From Aureococcus anophagefferens (lineage: Eukaryota; Sar; Pelagophyceae; Pelagomonadales; Pelagomonadaceae): 64,000 nt of DNA. The DNA lies in the NCBI RefSeq assembly GCF_000186865.1, contig NW_008705561.1:1453320-1517319 (forward strand), written 5' to 3'. Each line of letters begins with the position of its first letter. The stretch's first letter is position 1. The notes beneath the pieces are model-generated. The model had not been told where the DNA came from and did no database searches. It was given only the letters and a program-made list of their open reading frames with translations. Below are positions 18,356 to 28,500 of the stretch, piece by piece. The translations under genes were made by a program, and so were the position numbers.

Positions 18356-20830
18356 ATGGAGCCCTACGCGCCGCGGCCCGACGCGGCCATGGCGACGACG
18401 GCGCCGTCGCGGCTGCGGCGCCTGACCCTCGACGTGCTCGACACCTACACGCGCGTCGGCGCCGGCCGGCCCGCCGGGGCCGGGGGCGCCGGGGGCGCGG
18501 ACCCGGCGCGCTTCGCCGAGTGGATCCGGCTGTCGACGACGCCGCGCGCGCCGGGCCGGCCGTCCGTCGTGCCCCGGCGGTCGCTGACGGCGCCGAACGT
18601 CGGCGGCGGCAACGAGGGCCGCGACAACGTGCGGACCCTCGGCGTCCCTTTCTTATGTAAAAAAACGTCCGGACCGTCGTTTTTATAGGCCGAGGCGGAG
18701 CTCATCTGCTACGCGGGCGACGTGCTGGGCCCCGGCGGCGACGGCCCGTCCTTCGAGATCATCGACAAGCTCGGCAAGGGCTCCTTCGGCCAGGTCTTCC
18801 GCTGCCGGTCCGCGAAGACGGGGCGATTGGTGGCCATCAAGGTCGTCAAGAACTGCGCGTCCTACGCGACGCAGGCGCTCGTCGAATCGCAGATCGCGCG
18901 CATGCTCAACTCGCGGGGCGCGCACCCGCACGTCGTCCACCTGTTCGGCGACTTTAGCCACGGCGGCCACGTGTGTTTGGTCTTCGAGCTGCTGTCGATG
19001 AATTTGTACGAGCTGCTGAAGCAGAACCAATTCCGCGGATTGCCCTTGGAGTCCGTGCGCCTCTTCTCGGCGCAGATCCTGAGCGCCCTCGTGTGTCTCG
19101 ACGACGCCAAAATCGTCCACTGCGACGTCAAGCCGGAGAACATCCTCCTGTCGCCGCGGCCGGGCGACGACGGCGCGTCCGTCGTGAAACTCATCGACTT
19201 CGGGTCCGCGTGCGTCGAGGGCCGGTCCACGCAGACCTACGTCCAGTCCCGCTTCTACCGGGCGCCGGAGGTGCTCGTCGGCGCGCCCTACGACGGCGCC
19301 ATCGACGTCTGGTCCGCGGCCTGCGTCGTCGCGGAGCTCATGCTCGGCCTGCCCGTGTTTCCGGGCGTGTCGGCGCACAACCAGATCACGCGCATCGTCG
19401 AGATGCTCGGCACGTTCCCCGACGCGCTCCTCGAGCGCGGCGACGACGCGGCCAAGTACTTCTTCCGCAAGCCCGACGCGCCGCCGCCGGCCGCGCCGCC
19501 GCAGCCGCCGCCGGCGGCCGTGCCCGACGACGCGTTCGACGACGACGGCGCCGACGCCAAGTTCTCCGACGACGACGACGGGCCCGCGTCGTCCTACGAG
19601 CTCAAGACGCCGGAAGCGTATGCTCGAGATACGGGGTCTTCCGTGCCGCGCACGAAGAAGTACTTCCAGTACAAGCGCCTCGACGAGATCGTCAACCACT
19701 ACCCGATCCGCGCGGGCCTGTCGGCGTCGGACGTCGACGCGGAGCGCGACAAGCGCAAGGTCTTCGCCCACTTCGTGCGGGGCATGCTCCGCCACGCGCC
19801 GGACGAGCGCTGGACGCCGCGCATGGCCGCGGCGCACCCGTTCCTGGCGGGCGCGGCGCTGGGCAACTGGCAGGCGCCGCGGGACCCGCGCTTCGACGAG
19901 CGGCGCCACTTCGCGCGCCTCGGCCGGGGCCGGCGGCCCGGCGGCCGGCGGCGCGAGACTTTGGGCGCGTCGGCGCCGGCCTGGCTGCCCGACGACGGCG
20001 CGCCGACGCCCGAGATCCGCGACCGCCGCGCGGTCAGCGACGACGGCTCGTACCGGCGCGCCGTCGACGCGGCGCCGCGCGCGCCGCCGCGGCGCGGCGA
20101 GTCCAAGGTGTCGGGCATCGGCATGTCCCTGGCGGCGCACCCGCCCGAGTTCGACGCGGGCAACGCGGCGCCGACGCCGTTGGCGCCGCCCTTCCCGCCG
20201 GCCTACTACCACCAGCCGGGCGCGTACTACTACCCGCCGCCGCAGTACTCGCCCGACGCGGCCTTCGCGCCGCTCCGGCGCAACAACACGATGACCGAGG
20301 CCCAGTGGCGCGACGCCGCCGCGCGGCAGGCCGGCGCGTCGTCCTACGGCGCCCAGGGCGCCTTCTCCTACACCGCGGGCTACCCGGGCGCGGGCGTCGC
20401 GCGGTCCGCGGGCGCCTTCGGCGAGACGGACTTCAGTTTCGCGCTCCAGCGGCCGACGGCGGGCCCGTCGTTCCACCCGCGGGCGCCCCGGAGCCCCGCG
20501 TCCGACGACGGCCAACCGCCCGGCGAGTACTACGGCTCCGCGCCGGGCTACGGCGGCGGCAACAGCGCGCCGGGCGGCGCCGGCGCGCCGGGGCCCTTCC
20601 CGTCGGGCTACGCGGGGCGCTTCCGCCAGACGCAGTACGCCTACGCGCCGCAGCACGCCTTCGCCAACGCGCCGCACCACCACGGCCACCGCAGATCCTG
20701 GAACCAGCAGCCGCCGCTGTCGACGACGCCCGAGGACGACCGGCGGGGCCGCCGCGCGCAGTCCGACCCGCAGGCGCGGCTGCCGCACTCCTACCAGCCG
20801 CAGCAGCAGCACCGCGGCGGGCGGCGCTAG
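18356..20830 (+). CDS. DYRK/Yak1-family dual-specificity kinase
   Basis: Exons 18356-18628 and 18689-20830; the join NEGRDN/AEAELI is in frame across a 60-nt GT-AG intron; 804 residues. These CMGC kinases autophosphorylate on tyrosine and phosphorylate Ser/Thr targets controlling growth, stress and splicing. Exon 1 gives the DYRK-homology-like lead-in (PNVGGGNEGRDN), with AELICYAGDVLG following. The kinase domain has the Gly loop LGKGSFGQV, VAIK Lys at about 141, HCDVKPEN at about 235, DFGSA, and the activation motif YVQSRFYRAPEV at about 275, the DYRK signature with the autophosphorylated Tyr. A charged insert (DDAFDDDGADAKFSDDDD) sits in the C-lobe. The ~250-residue tail is low complexity and rich in Pro, Tyr, Gly and His (YYHQPGAYYYPPPQYSP). 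Yak1 versus DYRK cannot be settled by eye. Confidence 0.9.
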
Positions 20831-21027
20831 CTTCTAAGGTCGCCCTCGTTACCTACACAGCGGAGCTACTTACACAGCGCGTTGACGGCGCGCGAACTAG
20901 CGCGCACGCATGGTCCCATCGTCCGTGCTGAACTAGCTTGCACACCTCGTTGAGGTCAACTTTCCCCGTCAAGGCGGCCTCTGAATCGATGGCCGATCAA
21001 CCGTGAGAGACAGCAGCGCACGCGACC

Positions 21028-22965
21028 ATGCAGCCCCCGTCGTGGCGGCTCGTCGCGCTGTGCCACGTCGTCGGCGTCATCGTCGGCGTCTGGGCGACGA
21101 ACGCGTTCTGGAGCCTCGGCACGGTGCGCCAGGCGGCGGCGCCGCCGCAGAGCGCATCGCCGATGCCGGCGAGCCACGCCGCCGCCGCGGAGCTCCTGAG
21201 CGCGGCGCTGGCCCTCGCGGCGACGAGCGGCGGCCCACCCGCAACGACGTCGAGCCCGCCGCCCGCCGTCGCGGCCGCGAAGCGAGCGGCGCCCGCCGCG
21301 CCGGCGCCGACGAGACGGAAGGCCGCGGCCGAGCCGCCGCGCGACGTGTCGCTCGCGGCGATGCGCGCCTGGGACCTGAGCGGCGCGGGCCCCTGCCCGT
21401 CGGACCTCAAGGTCTACGTCTACGAGTACCCGGGCGTCGAGTCCATGGCCTGGTACCGGCACGCGAAGGAGATGCGGCAGCGGTGCCGCGAGGACGACCG
21501 CTGCGCGAACCACTACGCGGGCGAGCACCTCCTGGCCCAGTTCTCCCTCGAGCTCATCCTGCACGACTTCTTCACCAAGGCCTGCGTGCGCACGCGGGAC
21601 CCGGAGGCCGCGGACCTGTTCTTCGTGCCCCACTACGGCGACGTGCTCTATCGGGAGACGGGCCGCGGCGACAAGCCGAGCGCCTACGAGGCGGCGCTCC
21701 TCGACATCTTGGAGAGACGGGACACGACGGCCTGGGAGCGGACCTTCAACGTCACGGGCGAGTACTGGACGCGCCGCGGCGGCGGCGACCACGTGCTCGT
21801 CCAGCCGGCGCCGGTCACGGGCCTCCGCCACCCCAAGGGCGGACGCGGCTGGACCCACTACCTCCAGCAGCTCCACGCGCCCATCTGGATCTCCCTGGAG
21901 CTCTCGCGGAGCTTCGTCGCCGAGTACCCGGCCTGCGGGCGGAAGAACGTCGTCGCGCCGTACCCGATCCCCGGCCGCGCGTGGCACGACGGCCAGTGGG
22001 CGCGCAAGGCGCGCAAGGCCGCGCTCTCCGTCTTCGGCCCGGCGCTCCCGTCCGTCGAGAGCAGCCGGCCCCTCGCGGCCTACTACCGCGCGGGCGACCA
22101 CGGCTGCGTCAACGTCCGCCGCGCGATCGCCGCGGAGTTCGCGGACGCGTCGCTGGACCAGGGCGGCGTCGGCGACGGCGGCTTCGTGCTCCGGGACCGC
22201 GCCGTCGACGGCGCCGACGACGCGCTGACGAAGCTGCGGACCCAGGCGCTCCGCGTGCCCCGCCAGGCCCTCATGCACCTCGCGGACTTCTGCCCGTGCC
22301 CCGAGGGCGACTCGCCGTCCGCGAAGCGCCAGTACGACGCCCTGCTCGCGGGCTGCGTGCCCGTCGTCGTCAGCGACGACGCGCTCTGGGCGTATTCGAA
22401 CGAGATGGGCCTCGACGGGGACCTGGACCCGGCCGCGTTCGCGCTCAACGTCTCCGAGGCGAGCCTGTTGAAATTCGACGCGGACCCGGACAAGCAGACG
22501 ACGGTGAACACGAAGGCCGACGCGGGCCACGCGCACCACGCGGGCCGCGACGACGCCGACGCCTTCCCGCTCCTGGGCATCCTGGGGGCCGCGCGGCGCG
22601 GCCTCGCGGCGTTCCGGGAGGCCGGCGCGACCGCGGCGTGGGCCTACCGCTACTACGCGACGGGCGACTACGGCGACGAGGACCCGCTCCTCGCCGGCGT
22701 GTTTCCCAACGGCGGGGCGCTGGCGCTCCTCGTGCGCGACCTCGAGCGCCGCGCGCGCGGGTCGCGGTGGCCCGCGTGCGAGGCGGAGCGCGCGCGGCCC
22801 CACTTCGAGCTCAAGAAGCAGTACTGCGGCGCCGTGCCCGCCGCCAAGGAGGCCCGGGGCCTCCGGGACCGGCTCAGGAAGACCAAGGACCCGGCGAAGC
22901 GGGCCGCCGTCCAGGCGGCCCTCGACGCCTACGAGGGCGGCCGCGTCTTCCGGCGGCGCCGCTAA
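21028..22965 (+). CDS. Exostosin-family (GT47) glycosyltransferase, type II membrane protein
   Basis: 645 residues, single exon, ATG 21028. A signal anchor at about 8-27 (LVALCHVVGVIVGVWATNAF) and an Ala/Pro-rich stem precede the catalytic region. GT47 hallmarks in order: LKVYVYEYPG, HLLAQFSLELILHDFF, TRDPEAADLFFVPHYG, PYPIPGRAWHD, LAAYYRAGDHGCVNVRRAI, FCPCPEGDSPSAKRQYDALLAGCVPVVVSDD. The 'AxxxGCVPVVV' block is the nucleotide-sugar-binding signature shared by exostosins and plant xyloglucan/xylan enzymes. It acts in the Golgi lumen on a wall or secreted polysaccharide; donor and acceptor cannot be read from sequence. The C-terminal ~90 residues are basic and helical. Confidence 0.85.
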   Translation: MQPPSWRLVALCHVVGVIVGVWATNAFWSLGTVRQAAAPPQSASPMPASHAAAAELLSAALALAATSGGPPATTSSPPPAVAAAKRAAPAAPAPTRRKAAAEPPRDVSLAAMRAWDLSGAGPCPSDLKVYVYEYPGVESMAWYRHAKEMRQRCREDDRCANHYAGEHLLAQFSLELILHDFFTKACVRTRDPEAADLFFVPHYGDVLYRETGRGDKPSAYEAALLDILERRDTTAWERTFNVTGEYWTRRGGGDHVLVQPAPVTGLRHPKGGRGWTHYLQQLHAPIWISLELSRSFVAEYPACGRKNVVAPYPIPGRAWHDGQWARKARKAALSVFGPALPSVESSRPLAAYYRAGDHGCVNVRRAIAAEFADASLDQGGVGDGGFVLRDRAVDGADDALTKLRTQALRVPRQALMHLADFCPCPEGDSPSAKRQYDALLAGCVPVVVSDDALWAYSNEMGLDGDLDPAAFALNVSEASLLKFDADPDKQTTVNTKADAGHAHHAGRDDADAFPLLGILGAARRGLAAFREAGATAAWAYRYYATGDYGDEDPLLAGVFPNGGALALLVRDLERRARGSRWPACEAERARPHFELKKQYCGAVPAAKEARGLRDRLRKTKDPAKRAAVQAALDAYEGGRVFRRRR

Positions 22966-23167
22966 AACATTGGCTTCACCGCGCCCCGGGTTCACGGTTT
23001 CAACTATACCCAAAAATCCCGCGCCGGGCAGCCCGGGTGGCCAATCTGTTGGCTCACGCGGGCCGAAATCCCCGCGGTCGGGAGGCGCGGGCGGCCCCGG
23101 TTGGCGCGCGGCGGGTCCGCGGCGCGCGGGCGACGCGCTCACCCCCGCGGGCCGCGCGTGTGTCGCC

Positions 23168-24628
23168 ATGTCGGACCTCCTGGCCTGCGCCTGCTCCGCC
23201 GATGTCTACAACGAGCCGGGCATGGAAGGGAACTCGGAGGAGGACAACGGCGTCATCGAGGTGCGTCGCGCGTCCCGCGCGCCGGGGCGGGGCCCTCGTA
23301 ACCCCCGACCGCAGGTCCTCGCGCCGGAGCGCTGCGCGGAGATTCTCGGGCTCCACTCGCCGGACGCGAGCTACCTCGAGCGCCGCCGCGCGTACATCAA
23401 GGCGGCCCTCGTCTTCAGCCGCCTCGTCGGCGCGTCCCCGCGGCGTCCCGCCCCGGGGGGCGGCGATGCGCACGCCCCGAGCCCCCGGCAGGCCCCGCGA
23501 CGCCGTGGAACGACCGCAGCGAGCTCATGCGGCGCGGCGCGGGCAGCTTCTGCGACGTCGAGGCGGCCTTCGAGGGCCTGCGGGCGACGCGGGAGCCCGT
23601 GCCCGGCTTCGCGCCCGACGACTTCCTGCCGCAGCTCCGGTGCAGCAGCGACGGCGGCCGCACGTTCGACGAGGCGAAGCCCCCGGCGCGCGCCCGCGCG
23701 GAAGAGCCACGTCCCTGCGTCTTCGAAGAAGGTCTGACCGTAGGTGAGCGCGATGCTCCACGCGGACGTGCGGGCCGCGCCGGGCGACGACGAGTCGCTG
23801 GCGAACCCCGAGTTCGAGGTCGCCGTCAAGTTCTCGACGACGCGCTTCGTCCTCGCGCGGACCCTGACCGAGTTCCACGCGCTCCACAAGAGCCTCGCCC
23901 GGCGCGTGCCGACGTGCGCGCGGTCCCTGCCGTCGCTCCCGACGGCCGCGGACATCGACCGCGCGGCCAAGGCCGCGCCGCAGGCCGGCGGCGGCGCGCA
24001 GGCCTTTCTCGGCGGGCTGCTGGGCGTCGAGGCGTCGCAGCGCGACTCGAAGAAGGCGTCGGCGGCGTCGTTGGCGCTGACGGACGCCAAGTTCAAGCTC
24101 CGCGCGTACCTGTCGCAAGCCATCGACTGGTTCCGCGCGCGGCGCGTCTACGACCCCGAGGTCCTCGCGTTCATCGACCTCGACGCGGAGCTGCTCCTGC
24201 GGCTCCACCGCGAGGACATGCGCGTCGTGCGGAACATCGTCGTGTCCTGGGGCGGCCACGTCGCGCACGCCGTGCCCGCGAAGTGGGTCAAGCAGTTCGT
24301 CGCGTCGATCACGCCGCGGCGCGGCCGCGGGCCCGCGCCGGACCCCCTCGGGCCGGGCGCCATCCGCCTCCGCGAGTGCCTCGACAACGACGCGGACACG
24401 GAGGGCGCCTGGGACCTCGTCACCAAGCCCGCGTGGATCGTCCTCAGCTCCGTCTACGGCGCGGACGTCGAGCTCGACATCGAGACGCTGCGGAAGCTCA
24501 TGACGTCGCCGGCGGCCAAGGCGTCCCTCGACGCCGCGCCGCAGATGCTGTTGGGCCTCCCCGTGGGCACGGCCAACGGCTCCGTCAACGCGGCCGCGTC
24601 CGCGACCAACGGCTCCGTCGCGCCCTAG
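23168..24628 (+). CDS. PX-domain protein with possible degenerate J-like N-terminal region
   Basis: Four exons: 23168-23260, 23315-23429, 23492-23673, 23744-24628; the frame closes over all joins, 424 residues. Intron 1 is GT-AG (GAG|GTGCGT). Introns 2 and 3 need GC donors (TCG|GCGCGT, GAG|GCGAAG). Introns are 54, 62 and 70 nt. The N-terminal 130 residues (ERCAEILGLHSPDASYLERR RAYIKAALVF; FCDVEAAFEGLR) have the helix pattern of a J-domain but no HPD. Residues about 145-220 resemble a PX phosphoinositide-binding fold (FEVAVKFSTTRFVLARTLTEFHALHKSL, then LPSLPT). The C-terminal part is helical (LRAYLSQAIDWF, VLAFIDLDAELLLRLHRED). Likely membrane-associated through phosphoinositides. The PX call is moderate, the J-like call weak. 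Confidence 0.65.
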
Positions 24629-24762
24629 CCCCCCGCCCGCCGCCGGTCGGACCCCGCGCGGCCGCGGGTCCGCCGCGCCGCCGCCCCCCGCTCGCCCGCG
24701 CGCCCCCCCGCGCCGCGGCGAGCGCCCCTCGCGCCCTTACACCTTGCTAGTTCCGAGTTCGG

Positions 24763-26553
24763 TTAGATCCGCGGCGCGGCCGGGTCCGTGAGCCACAGCG
24801 TGCACGCGTAGCGCGGCTTCCGCGGGGGGAGGACCTCGTGCCAGAGGTAGCTGTCGAAGACGACGAGGCGCCCGCCCAGCGGCGCGACCTCGACGGCGCG
24901 CGCGAGCTCGCCCGCGTTGAGCTCCTCGCGCCGCGCGGTGTCGGGGTAGATGAGCAGCTCCCCGCCGTCGTCGCCCTCGTCCCAGTCGCCGTTCGCGTAG
25001 ACGATGGCCGTGACCACGCGCGAGTTCGTCGACGCGCCGCAGGATTCCTTCCACGCGTTGTCCTGGTGGATCCGATACCCGCGGTACGGCGCCGCGTCGT
25101 CGTCGACGGCGCCCGGGTAGCGCGTGCCGAGCGCGTTCTCGTCGACGTGGAGCGGGGACCCGTGGTAGCCGACGGCGTTGAGCACCGCGGCGAGGCCCTT
25201 GAGCTTGCGGATCGTCGCCGCGAGCGCGCCGAGGCCGCGCTTCTCCGTATCGTCCTCGTGGACCCAGCCGTAGGCGTCGCCGCGCGTGCCGCTCTGGCGC
25301 TGCTGGTCCGGCGGCGCGATGAGGCCGGCGTTCCGCGCGGTCTCCAGGTCGGACCGGAGCGCGGCGACGGCGCCGGCGTCGAGCGCGCCGTCGACGACGA
25401 CGTAGCCCGATTTCCGCAGTTGCGCCGCGAAGCCCGGCTGGGACCGCACCAGCGCCGCGCCGTCGTCGACGAAGGCCGACGCGTCGACCGACCTATTGCC
25501 GTCGTCGGAGCCGAGGCGCGAGGTCGCGAAGAGCATGTTGATCGCCGTCGTGAAGCACTGGTCGTGGATGTCGTAGAGCGCGTCCTCGTCGCCGCGCGTG
25601 ACGTCGTCGAGGGTCTTGCCGCAGGCCTTGACGCTCTGGGTCTCGAGGCTCTGTTTGACGACGCCGTAGAAGTGCAGCAGGCCCTGCCAGGCGCCGGCCT
25701 CCTCGAGCCGGTAGCCGCCGCCGAACGGCGCCGCGTCGACGCCGAAGCCGTCGAGCATGCGCGCCTGCATGACCGCGGCCTTGGACAGGCTCGCGTCGCC
25801 GGAGCGCCACGCGTGGAGCTCCCGGGCGACCGCGTCGCCGTTGCCGAGCGCGAGCTGCTCCCGAAACACGGTCCGCTCGCGCTCCGAGCCCAGCGACGCC
25901 CTCCACGGCAGCGGCAGGGGCGGCGGGCGGGGACTCGCTGGCTTCGGTAGTTGCTTCGGTATTGGCGTCGGCGCCGGCTTCGGCGCTGGCGCTGGCTTCG
26001 GCGCTGGCTTCGGCGCTGGCTTTGATCGCTGCGGCTTCGATCGCTTCGACGTCTCCGGTTTGAAGAACCCGGAGGCGAGGCCCGCGAACGACGCCTTGCT
26101 GCTCTTGGCGGCTCGTCGAGGCGCGGCGGTATCGAGCTCGGGCGACGCGGCGGTTTCACGTTTGGACGCCGCGGCAGGTTCGGACGGCGCGGCGGTTTTC
26201 GGCTCGGGCGGCGCCGCGGGTTCGGACGGCGCCGCGGGTTCGGGCTCAGACGCTGCGCTCGATGTTTTCAGGGTCATGAATGCATCGTCGCCGCCGCCCG
26301 CGAAGAGATCCTCGTCATCGGCCACAGCCCTTTCTGCGCATTCCAAAACAACATGTTTCACCTCGAGTCCCGTCTGCGCGGCGACGCGTTGCACCAGCCG
26401 CGCTGCCACGGTCTTCTTCTTCAGCAGGAATTTGAAGGTCTTGCCGTCCTGCACGGCCACGAAGACGCATCGCGACATTAAGCCACTCGACGAAGACCAC
26501 CCAGGCCCATCAGCGGCAGCCCACTCGAACACCTCAAGGTGCAGTTCAACCAT
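24763..26553 (-). CDS. 2-oxoglutarate/Fe(II)-dependent dioxygenase, prolyl-hydroxylase type
   Basis: 596 residues from ATG 26553; an internal ATG at 26478 (MSRCVFVAVQDGKTFKFLL) could be the real start. The C-terminal domain carries the dioxygenase metal and cosubstrate residues: RIHQDNAWKES (His and Asp of HxD), DEGDDGGELLIYP, then GGRLVVFDSYLWHEVLPPRKPRYACTLWLTD, with the distal His and the Arg that binds 2-oxoglutarate. The spacing is that of EGLN/PHD-like prolyl hydroxylases (P4Hc). Residues about 95-220 are a disordered linker of Pro/Ala/Lys repeats (KPAPKPAPAPKPAPTP). The N-terminal 85 residues are a small folded module of unknown type. Substrate unknown; oxygen sensing or collagen-like protein modification are both possible. 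Confidence 0.82.
   Translation of the reverse strand: MVELHLEVFEWAAADGPGWSSSSGLMSRCVFVAVQDGKTFKFLLKKKTVAARLVQRVAAQTGLEVKHVVLECAERAVADDEDLFAGGGDDAFMTLKTSSAASEPEPAAPSEPAAPPEPKTAAPSEPAAASKRETAASPELDTAAPRRAAKSSKASFAGLASGFFKPETSKRSKPQRSKPAPKPAPKPAPAPKPAPTPIPKQLPKPASPRPPPLPLPWRASLGSERERTVFREQLALGNGDAVARELHAWRSGDASLSKAAVMQARMLDGFGVDAAPFGGGYRLEEAGAWQGLLHFYGVVKQSLETQSVKACGKTLDDVTRGDEDALYDIHDQCFTTAINMLFATSRLGSDDGNRSVDASAFVDDGAALVRSQPGFAAQLRKSGYVVVDGALDAGAVAALRSDLETARNAGLIAPPDQQRQSGTRGDAYGWVHEDDTEKRGLGALAATIRKLKGLAAVLNAVGYHGSPLHVDENALGTRYPGAVDDDAAPYRGYRIHQDNAWKESCGASTNSRVVTAIVYANGDWDEGDDGGELLIYPDTARREELNAGELARAVEVAPLGGRLVVFDSYLWHEVLPPRKPRYACTLWLTDPAAPRI
25964..26060. repeat. Tandem repeat coding a Pro-Ala-Lys linker
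   Basis: Repeats of GGCGCTGGCTTC within the dioxygenase gene (minus strand), giving alternating Pro-Ala-Pro-Lys. It is visible directly and is a likely site of copy-number variation. Confidence 0.75.
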
Positions 26554-26629
26554 AGCACGGTCTCCCTCCCCTTACGAGCGGCTCGCCGCGGCGGCGCGTC
26601 TCCGGCGCGCCGGCGCGGCTTCGCGGCTC

Positions 26630-27611
26630 CTAGCGGCGGACCCGGTCGTCGGCGTCGAGGCCGTCGGTGACGCCGAGGCTCGCGAGCTGCGCGCGGAGGT
26701 CGGAGACGAGCGCGTTCTTCTTCTGGAGCTGCTTTTTCAGGTCCGAGAACTGGCGCGAGTTCGTGAGCTTGGCCTCGAGGTCGTCCTCGCTCTGGCGGAG
26801 CCGGTGCTTCGTCTCCGCGAGCTCCCGTCGGATGCCGGCGAGCTGCGCGCCGCCCTCCTCCATCGCGCCCTTGGCGCCGGCGAGCTCGTCGCGGTCGCGC
26901 TTCGCCTGGGCCGCGGACGACGAGTTCTGGGCCTCGAGCTGGCGCTTGCACTGGCGCAGCTCCTCGGCGAGGTCGCCCTTCTCGCGGAGGACGGACGCGC
27001 ACTGCTGCTGGAGCGCGTTGAACCGCTGCTGGAGCGTCTTGTTGCTGTCCTCGAGGGAGCTGTTCCGGTCGCTGAGCTCCTTCTGCTCGTCCTTGAGGCT
27101 CTTGAGGTTGCGGGCCTGGAGGCCCTTGGGCTCCGCGCGCGGCGGCGCGTCGAGGCGGATCTTGTCCACCTCCTGGATTAGGGCCTCGTCCTCGACGATC
27201 GACGTGTCGACGTGCAGCGTCAGGCCCTGGGCGTCGGCCGTCTCCAGCAGGTTCTTGATGAGCAGCACGTTCATGCCGAGCATCTTCGACAGGTCCGCGC
27301 GCACGCCGTCCTTGACGCAGATCTGCAGGTGGTCCAGCGCGCTCGACACGTCGTCGAAGCTGTACGGCGGGTCCATGCTCCGGAGCCGGTCCTCGACGGT
27401 GTCGTCGAAGTCGCCGTCGATGGCGACGAGCGTGTGCTCCCGCTTCTCCTTGAAGAACTTCATGAACTTGATCATCTGCGGACGCGCGCGCGTGAGGACG
27501 GGGGCGGCGAACGACGCGCGTTTGGGGGTGGAGTGTGGGGCCGGTTCTCGTGTGACGCACCTCCTGCTGCGTCTCGATGGGCAACGACGAGAGCAGCCCG
27601 CGGGACGCCAT
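26630..27611 (-). CDS. LZTFL1: Leucine zipper transcription factor-like 1 (LZTFL1) homologue, BBSome regulator
   Basis: Exons 27611-27561 (17 codons, MASRGLLSSLPIETQQE) and 27475-26630, joined in frame across an 85-nt GT-AG intron; 298 residues, essentially the usual LZTFL1 length. The N-terminal region (MIKFMKFFKEKREHTLVAID, SFDDVSSALDHLQICVKDGV, LLIKNLLETADAQGLTLHVD) matches the family's helical head. The rest is a continuous coiled coil (EQKELSDRNSSLEDSNKTL, KKQLQKKNALVSDLRAQL). LZTFL1 restrains BBSome entry into cilia. It is divergent from the MESD-like gene, 174 bp apart start to start. Confidence 0.82.
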
Positions 27612-27785
27612 GGCGCCGACCCGACGCCCGCCCGGGCAGTGAGGGGGCGAAGCGCGAGCGCGAGGCTGCCCGAACCAAAAAAAAAACTTAACCTCACCGT
27701 CAAGGCACTGTAAGCGCTCGCCAACTTCGACTTTGCCACTACCATCAGGAGGGTGTGCCGCGCGTCGCTGCCGCGTCGCTGCGCG

Positions 27786-28424
27786 ATGGCTCGATCGCTA
27801 TGCCTCGTCCTCCTCTTCGCATCAGTCGGCGCCGTCAAGAAAACGACGAAAGACTGGAGCAAGATCGACTTCGACGCCGTCGAGAATGAGTGGAAGGAAG
27901 GAGACGAGGCCGACGAGCTGAAGAGCGAGCACGAGTTCTACGAGGAGGCGCTGGCGCGGCGGCGGGCCAACGCCCCCAGCGGGCCCGGCGGCATCGACCT
28001 CGAGGCGCTCCAGGGCATGTCGCCCGAGGCCGTCCAGGCGAAATTGGCGCACCAGCAGTCGAACGCGGGCTCGGCGATGATCTTCATCACGCTCATCACG
28101 AACCAGGCGGACGGCACGCCCTGGGACGAGGCCGCGGAGAACAAGGAGGCGGGCCTCATCTCCGCGCTGATGAAGACGGGCGGCATCAACCTGAGCGCGT
28201 ACCGCATCGACCCGCGGCGGCTGCTCGTGACGACGACGTACGGCTGGTACGGCCAGGACGTCATCGATTTCCTGCTCACGCGCGAGACGGTCATGAAGGT
28301 CACCTGGGACAACGTCGACTACGAGAACCCGGACGCCGTCCAGGACGACATCCCGGACTACGTGAAGCCGAAGGCGCCGAAGAAGAAGAAGAAGAAGGCG
28401 AAGAAGAGGAAGGCTGACCTGTAA
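27786..28424 (+). CDS. MESD-like ER chaperone
   Basis: 212 residues from ATG 27786. A clear signal peptide (MARSLCLVLLFASVGA) is followed by the MESD pattern: DWSKIDFDAVENEWKEGDE near the N-terminus, then SAMIFITLITNQADG, a helix ending AGLISALMKTGG, YRIDPRRLLVTTTYGWYGQDVIDFLL and VMKVTWDNVDYEN. MESD chaperones YWTD beta-propeller domains of LDL-receptor-family proteins in the ER of animals. The protein ends in a Lys-rich run and the tetrapeptide KADL, which resembles the xxDL ER-retrieval signals of the family. The animal chaperone role is known; in an alga the clients are unknown. Confidence 0.8.
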   Translation: MARSLCLVLLFASVGAVKKTTKDWSKIDFDAVENEWKEGDEADELKSEHEFYEEALARRRANAPSGPGGIDLEALQGMSPEAVQAKLAHQQSNAGSAMIFITLITNQADGTPWDEAAENKEAGLISALMKTGGINLSAYRIDPRRLLVTTTYGWYGQDVIDFLLTRETVMKVTWDNVDYENPDAVQDDIPDYVKPKAPKKKKKKAKKRKADL

Positions 28425-28500
28425 GCGATTTTGATAGTAGGCTGCTTTCAACGCAGGCAAGTTAGGGGACTAGGGGAACATCCGGCGCGGCGCGCCGGGA

